From positions 1,178,001 through 1,242,000 of the forward strand of contig CAXXKX010000003.1 in assembly GCA_963676655.2 (NCBI GenBank): a stretch of 64,000 nucleotides of DNA, in the 5' to 3' direction. Position 1 is the first letter of the stretch; every line of letters starts with the position of its first letter. Shown here in pieces: positions 60,220 through 64,000 of the stretch. This DNA is from G963676655 sp963676655 (GTDB lineage: Bacteria > Verrucomicrobiota > Lentisphaeria > Victivallales > Victivallaceae). The notes under the pieces were generated by a model. That model made no database searches and was not told the origin of the DNA. It saw nothing but the letters and a program-made list of their open reading frames with translations. A program made the position numbers and the translations under genes.

Positions 60220-63159
60220 ATGAACAGAATTAACACAGCAACACCATTTTTATTCAGCGTGGCGGCAATAATGGCATTGACGTTCCAAATAAACATCGCA
60301 GCCGGGCCACAAAAATCGAAGGAAACCTGGCAAAGCAATCTTAAAACCGTAAATCTCAACCCAATTGATGCAACTGCAAGCTCTCCTCCCCCGGAATTGC
60401 GTACTGCCGTCTTCAGGGCGCGACAGGATATTTCAGCGGTCGACAGCCGCAACGAAAGCGGGACTGAAATACCAACTCCGCTTGTTGCACTAAAAAAAGA
60501 AGTCACGGAAAAAAACGGCATCTTTTTGTTCAAATTGAAAGGCAAATTAGACACGATAACTTTTCAGTTTGAACCGGACAAAGGATTCCCGGACGGTTTG
60601 TCCCTCATGAAAAACCGGCGTTTGATAAATAAGGGGAAAAAACTGTTTGGAATATCATTTACTTATGACAAAAATATCATTAAAACAACCGACAGGCAAT
60701 CTGATGACGAAACTGTTGGTCCGGAAAAGTATAACAAGGGAAAAATGAAGCCGAACAACCGCGATTTTGCGGAAAAACTTTTGTCGGTAAAAAAACAGGG
60801 ACTGGTTGTTAAATCTGTTTACCGTTATACTTCAAAAAAAGATAATAAAGTCTTTTTCGACCTGGCAATAAACTTGAAACTGGAACGCGGCAGTCTTCTG
60901 GCGGAAATATCCAACAACAAACCGGGCCTGACCCAGCTCCTGCTGAAAGTCAATAGTGGCGATACTATCTTTTACGAATATTATGTCGGCGATTTTCCCC
61001 GCTATTTTCCCGCATCAAACGTCTTTATCGGACTTTTTACCCTGCGATATTTCTCCAACGCCGCAAAACTACCCCGGAACGGTGCAGTATATCCGCCTTT
61101 AACAGACGGCTCGCACCTTCCATTCAGAGAAACTTTTTGCATAACCGCGTCCAGATATCCTGAATCCCTGTTTCCAAATACTCCTTATCAGGCATCTCCA
61201 TACCGTCGCGAACTTCAGAACCGAATCGTTATGGACCTGTGGGAAGGCGATTTCCAAAATCAACAACTCTGGCTGCGGAAGCTGCGTGAATACGGTCTGG
61301 ATTCGCTGCTGGTTATCGCGCATATCTGGCAAAACCTGGGCTTTGACCGGACCAATCCGAATATGCTGCCGGCTAACGCCGGGCTGGGCGGAGACAAAGG
61401 CCTGGCCGAACTGGCACAGACCGCCAGGAAGCTGGGGCACCGGTTCTGCATCCATGAGAATTACTATGATATTGTTCCCGGCAACCCCGACTACCATAAA
61501 AGCTTTTTAGCAAAAAACCCCGATGGCAGCTATGTTCCCCGGCTCGGTGGACACGGTCAATTTGTCAAACCCTCCAGGCACATGAACTATGTCAAGAAAT
61601 TTTCCACTGATGCCGGCAGTCGTTACGGCTGCAACAGCTGTTTTCATGACGTTATGCCGCATACCAAAGTCGATTACGAAGCCGGCCAGCCTGGAGCCGG
61701 ACTGGTCCGCCGCAGTTTCGAATACCAGACCGAATATTTCGCTTTCGTCAGAAAACTATATAAGGGACCGGCTGTCACTGAAATGATCGACAGTCGTTTC
61801 GCCGGCGCCTGGGATTCCGGTTGCAACGCTTATATGAACAATATGCTGAACCGTAAACCGCTGTCTGCGTATGAATGGCTGAAAGTTCGCCCGAAAACTC
61901 AGAATCATGGCGCAGGATACTATGAACGCTGGAGCCCGTGGGGATATCGCCCCGGTTGGGACCGGATGGTGCTGACGCCCCGCGAATTGGATCGTTACCG
62001 GGCAATGGAGCTGGCATTCGGGCGCGTCGGTTTCATTGGACGCCAGGTCAAAAACGCCTCATATATAGCTGCCGCAGTCAAAGAGTATTATTTGATGCGG
62101 GCGGTTCAGGCCGCTATCGACGACAGCAAAGTCAAGACAATAAATTATTATATCAACCGGAAAGGCTGGAACGGCTGGGTGGATGCAGCCGGAGCCGCAA
62201 GATTCAAGCAATTCGCCCGATTACGCATTACATTTGTCAACGGAACCGAATTGCTGGTTAATTATAATGAGAAACCGTGGAAACTGCAGGGGATCACTTT
62301 ACCCGGATGGGGTTTTGTCTGCCGCGGTAAAAACGGCTTTGCCTATACCGCATTACGCAACGGGCAGATTGTCGATTATGCGGAATTCGGCAACAATATA
62401 TATCTGGATGCCAGATCCGGCATCTGGACCCCGCCGGAGCCGCCTCCGGCATTGTCTCCGCAACTGGGAGCCTGGAAAGACCTTGGCAACGGTGATTTTG
62501 AATTGACCGTAATCTGGCGCCCGCAAAGAACACTTGAACATGATTTCAATTCATTCTGGGAATTCAAAGATGCCGGTACAACAAAATCCCGCCCGGTGTT
62601 CCTCAACTCGCATAAAATGAAATCTCCTCCCACTTCAACCTGGAAAATCGGTGGAGTCTATTACGACGGACCTCACAGACTGAAACTCGCCGGCAAGACA
62701 AAAGAATATGACCTGGTTCTGGGCCTTACCCACCCGACCGGCAAAGCTATGCGCCCGCTGGTCTACCGGACAATGAACAAAGTTCGCATTGCAAAACTGT
62801 TTGTGAAACGCGACAAAAACGGCAAAGTCATATCTCTTAAATTCGCTGATGCAAAGCCGGTTATGCCGCCCGGTTCGGCTCCGAAAGAATATTATGTCGG
62901 AATGAATGTCAATAGACAGTCAATTGATTTCGGAGGCATCATTGCGGACGGATCGGCAATTTTGAAAAAAGATTCCGGAAAAATCGAAATTACCCCGGTC
63001 CCTCTCAACAGTTCCATAAAACTGGAAATCAAAAACAACCCCGCAAAAATTACTGCTTTATCAAAAAACGGCACGTCCATATTAAAAGCAGTTCCCCGGG
63101 CCGATCACTATGTTGTTAATATTCCGGAGAACACACGAAAGGTCATAATATTACAATAA
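60220..63159 (+). CDS. Large secreted glycoside-hydrolase-like protein (possibly DUF5696/GH101-like)
   Basis: 979 residues with a signal peptide (PFLFSVAAIMALTFQINIAAG). The N-terminal ~320 residues are beta-rich. The middle (~330-640) resembles a TIM barrel: MDLWEGDFQNQQLWLRKLREYGLDSLLVIAHIW, RKLGHRFCIHENYYDIVPGNPDY, YGCNSCFHDVMPHTKVDYEAGQPGAG, GPAVTEMIDSRFAGAWDSG (an acidic strand end) and AMELAFGRVGFIG. The remaining ~340 residues are beta domains. The EYGLDSLLVI...HEN..D pattern recalls GH101-like/DUF5696 barrels, but I cannot verify it. It is followed by a pseudopilin gene, 136 bp downstream. Confidence 0.65.
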   Translation: MNRINTATPFLFSVAAIMALTFQINIAAGPQKSKETWQSNLKTVNLNPIDATASSPPPELRTAVFRARQDISAVDSRNESGTEIPTPLVALKKEVTEKNGIFLFKLKGKLDTITFQFEPDKGFPDGLSLMKNRRLINKGKKLFGISFTYDKNIIKTTDRQSDDETVGPEKYNKGKMKPNNRDFAEKLLSVKKQGLVVKSVYRYTSKKDNKVFFDLAINLKLERGSLLAEISNNKPGLTQLLLKVNSGDTIFYEYYVGDFPRYFPASNVFIGLFTLRYFSNAAKLPRNGAVYPPLTDGSHLPFRETFCITASRYPESLFPNTPYQASPYRRELQNRIVMDLWEGDFQNQQLWLRKLREYGLDSLLVIAHIWQNLGFDRTNPNMLPANAGLGGDKGLAELAQTARKLGHRFCIHENYYDIVPGNPDYHKSFLAKNPDGSYVPRLGGHGQFVKPSRHMNYVKKFSTDAGSRYGCNSCFHDVMPHTKVDYEAGQPGAGLVRRSFEYQTEYFAFVRKLYKGPAVTEMIDSRFAGAWDSGCNAYMNNMLNRKPLSAYEWLKVRPKTQNHGAGYYERWSPWGYRPGWDRMVLTPRELDRYRAMELAFGRVGFIGRQVKNASYIAAAVKEYYLMRAVQAAIDDSKVKTINYYINRKGWNGWVDAAGAARFKQFARLRITFVNGTELLVNYNEKPWKLQGITLPGWGFVCRGKNGFAYTALRNGQIVDYAEFGNNIYLDARSGIWTPPEPPPALSPQLGAWKDLGNGDFELTVIWRPQRTLEHDFNSFWEFKDAGTTKSRPVFLNSHKMKSPPTSTWKIGGVYYDGPHRLKLAGKTKEYDLVLGLTHPTGKAMRPLVYRTMNKVRIAKLFVKRDKNGKVISLKFADAKPVMPPGSAPKEYYVGMNVNRQSIDFGGIIADGSAILKKDSGKIEITPVPLNSSIKLEIKNNPAKITALSKNGTSILKAVPRADHYVVNIPENTRKVIILQ

Positions 63160-63295
63160 ATGTAACATGTTTTATATGGACAAACGCCCTTGCATCAGTT
63201 ATCATTATATCAGAATCAAACAGTACTGACAAAGGTGTTAACATTAATCAGACAAATAGTTATCACAACTTTAAAACAAGAGAACGGAGGCTGAA

Positions 63296-64000
63296 ATGAC
63301 GAAAAAAAGACAAACGGCAAGAAAGTTCACACTTATTGAATTGCTTGTAGTGATCGCAATTATCGCAATCCTCGCTTCAATGCTGTTGCCGGCGCTGAAC
63401 CAGGCGAGAGATAAAGCCAAGGCAATAGCCTGTCTCAACAACATGAAACAGCTGGGATTGGCCGGGATGACCTATCAGGATGAGTATGACGGATGGGTAA
63501 TGCCGTATAAGTCTCATGGCCTGACAGTTGAGGATTCGGTCAATCTGGGAGCGCGCATGTGGTACCGGGTCATAACGTTAATCGGTTTTAAGCAGGATAC
63601 CTGGACAAAAGGTCACAAAGCTTTACTATGCCCTTCGGACGTCAACCAGATTTATACATACGGTTCCGCAAAAATAAAAATCACCAACTACGCCTACAAC
63701 GCACGGTTCGGCGAGGCTAACAATAGTACGCCCAGCGATTTCATGCTGAACTATTCAGGGACCAAAGCGGTGGTAGTCAAAAAACCGACGGAACGCTCTC
63801 TCATTATGGACGGTGAGAACGTTACCCCGGTAGACACAAGCGCGACAGGCAAATCCTGTGGTTACGATTACTCCAACGCCAAAAAAGGCTTTGGAATAAC
63901 CTGGCGGCACAATGACAGGATGAACGTCCAGTATATGGATGGACACGCTGCCGCAAAGCAATGGATTCAACTGCCGCGGCGTGCTTATTTATGGTGGAAA
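63296..64000 (+). CDS. Pseudopilin-like protein with H-X9-DG tail, cut by the window edge
   Basis: At least 235 residues; the frame is open to position 64000 with no stop, so the 3' end lies outside. Leader MTKKRQTARK, then FTLIELLVVIAIIAILASML, LPALNQARDKAKAIACLNNMKQLG, and near the end WRHNDRMNVQYMDGHAAAK, an exact H-X9-DG motif. GGAGG lies about 5 nt before the ATG. Fourth pseudopilin in the window, with the N-terminal 50 residues nearly identical to the 46775 and 5131 proteins. It follows the 979-aa secreted protein and probably starts or continues a further operon. Confidence 0.85.
   Translation, partial: MTKKRQTARKFTLIELLVVIAIIAILASMLLPALNQARDKAKAIACLNNMKQLGLAGMTYQDEYDGWVMPYKSHGLTVEDSVNLGARMWYRVITLIGFKQDTWTKGHKALLCPSDVNQIYTYGSAKIKITNYAYNARFGEANNSTPSDFMLNYSGTKAVVVKKPTERSLIMDGENVTPVDTSATGKSCGYDYSNAKKGFGITWRHNDRMNVQYMDGHAAAKQWIQLPRRAYLWWK

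Overview
The window reads as part of a chromosome of a Lentisphaerota-like bacterium (PVC superphylum, Victivallis-type); this is inferred from gene content, not from a marker gene. It combines four proteins with a prepilin cleavage/methylation N-terminus and an H-X9-DG-type tail, a DUF4838 protein, a sialidase, a sulfatase, a sialate O-acetylesterase, many very large secreted enzymes of unrecognised family, and a local AraC, LacI or GntR regulator beside almost every cluster. No rRNA, tRNA, CRISPR array, SusC/SusD pair or sugar transporter was seen.

Layout. 1-373: end of a protein with an F5/8 type C domain. 422-7504: minus-strand glycan cluster (six-hairpin glycosidase; pseudopilin, DUF4838 protein, sialidase), with a divergent AraC regulator at 7519 and the same 24-bp promoter-like element in front of both transcription units. 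8420-10926: AraC regulator divergent from a sulfatase. 11024-13522: a RAYT-type transposase and a DegT-type aminotransferase. 13805-16606: a cytoplasmic (alpha/alpha)6 glycosidase facing a MerR regulator whose operon begins with an unlisted 56-residue protein resembling the MerR C-terminus. 16742-34889: two divergent blocks around a control region with consensus promoters and palindromic operators (23434-23703). The left block is pseudopilin, mutarotase-like protein, LacI regulator and a giant secreted protein; the right block is an esterase, a sialate O-acetylesterase and two tandem giant secreted paralogues. 34907-47464: a nine-gene minus-strand operon headed by a pseudopilin and divergent from a GntR/AraR-type regulator (47711). 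48812-49512: repeat-rich DNA with a 198-bp nested palindrome and a MITE-like element. 49513-54907: TetR plus a TolC/MacA/MacB-type tripartite efflux operon. 54940-63159: RraA-like lyase and D-2-hydroxyacid dehydrogenase, divergent from an AraC regulator, then a DUF4380 protein, an FAD oxidoreductase and a secreted glycosidase-like protein. 63296-64000: a fourth pseudopilin, cut by the window edge.

How the parts fit together (inference): each carbohydrate cassette pairs a local sugar-sensing regulator with secreted hydrolases, which remove acetyl and sialyl-type groups or cut glycans, and with cytoplasmic enzymes that finish the breakdown. A pseudopilin gene heads three of the cassettes and probably the fourth. 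The absence of SusC/SusD and the constant presence of the pseudopilin is the most interesting pattern in the window.
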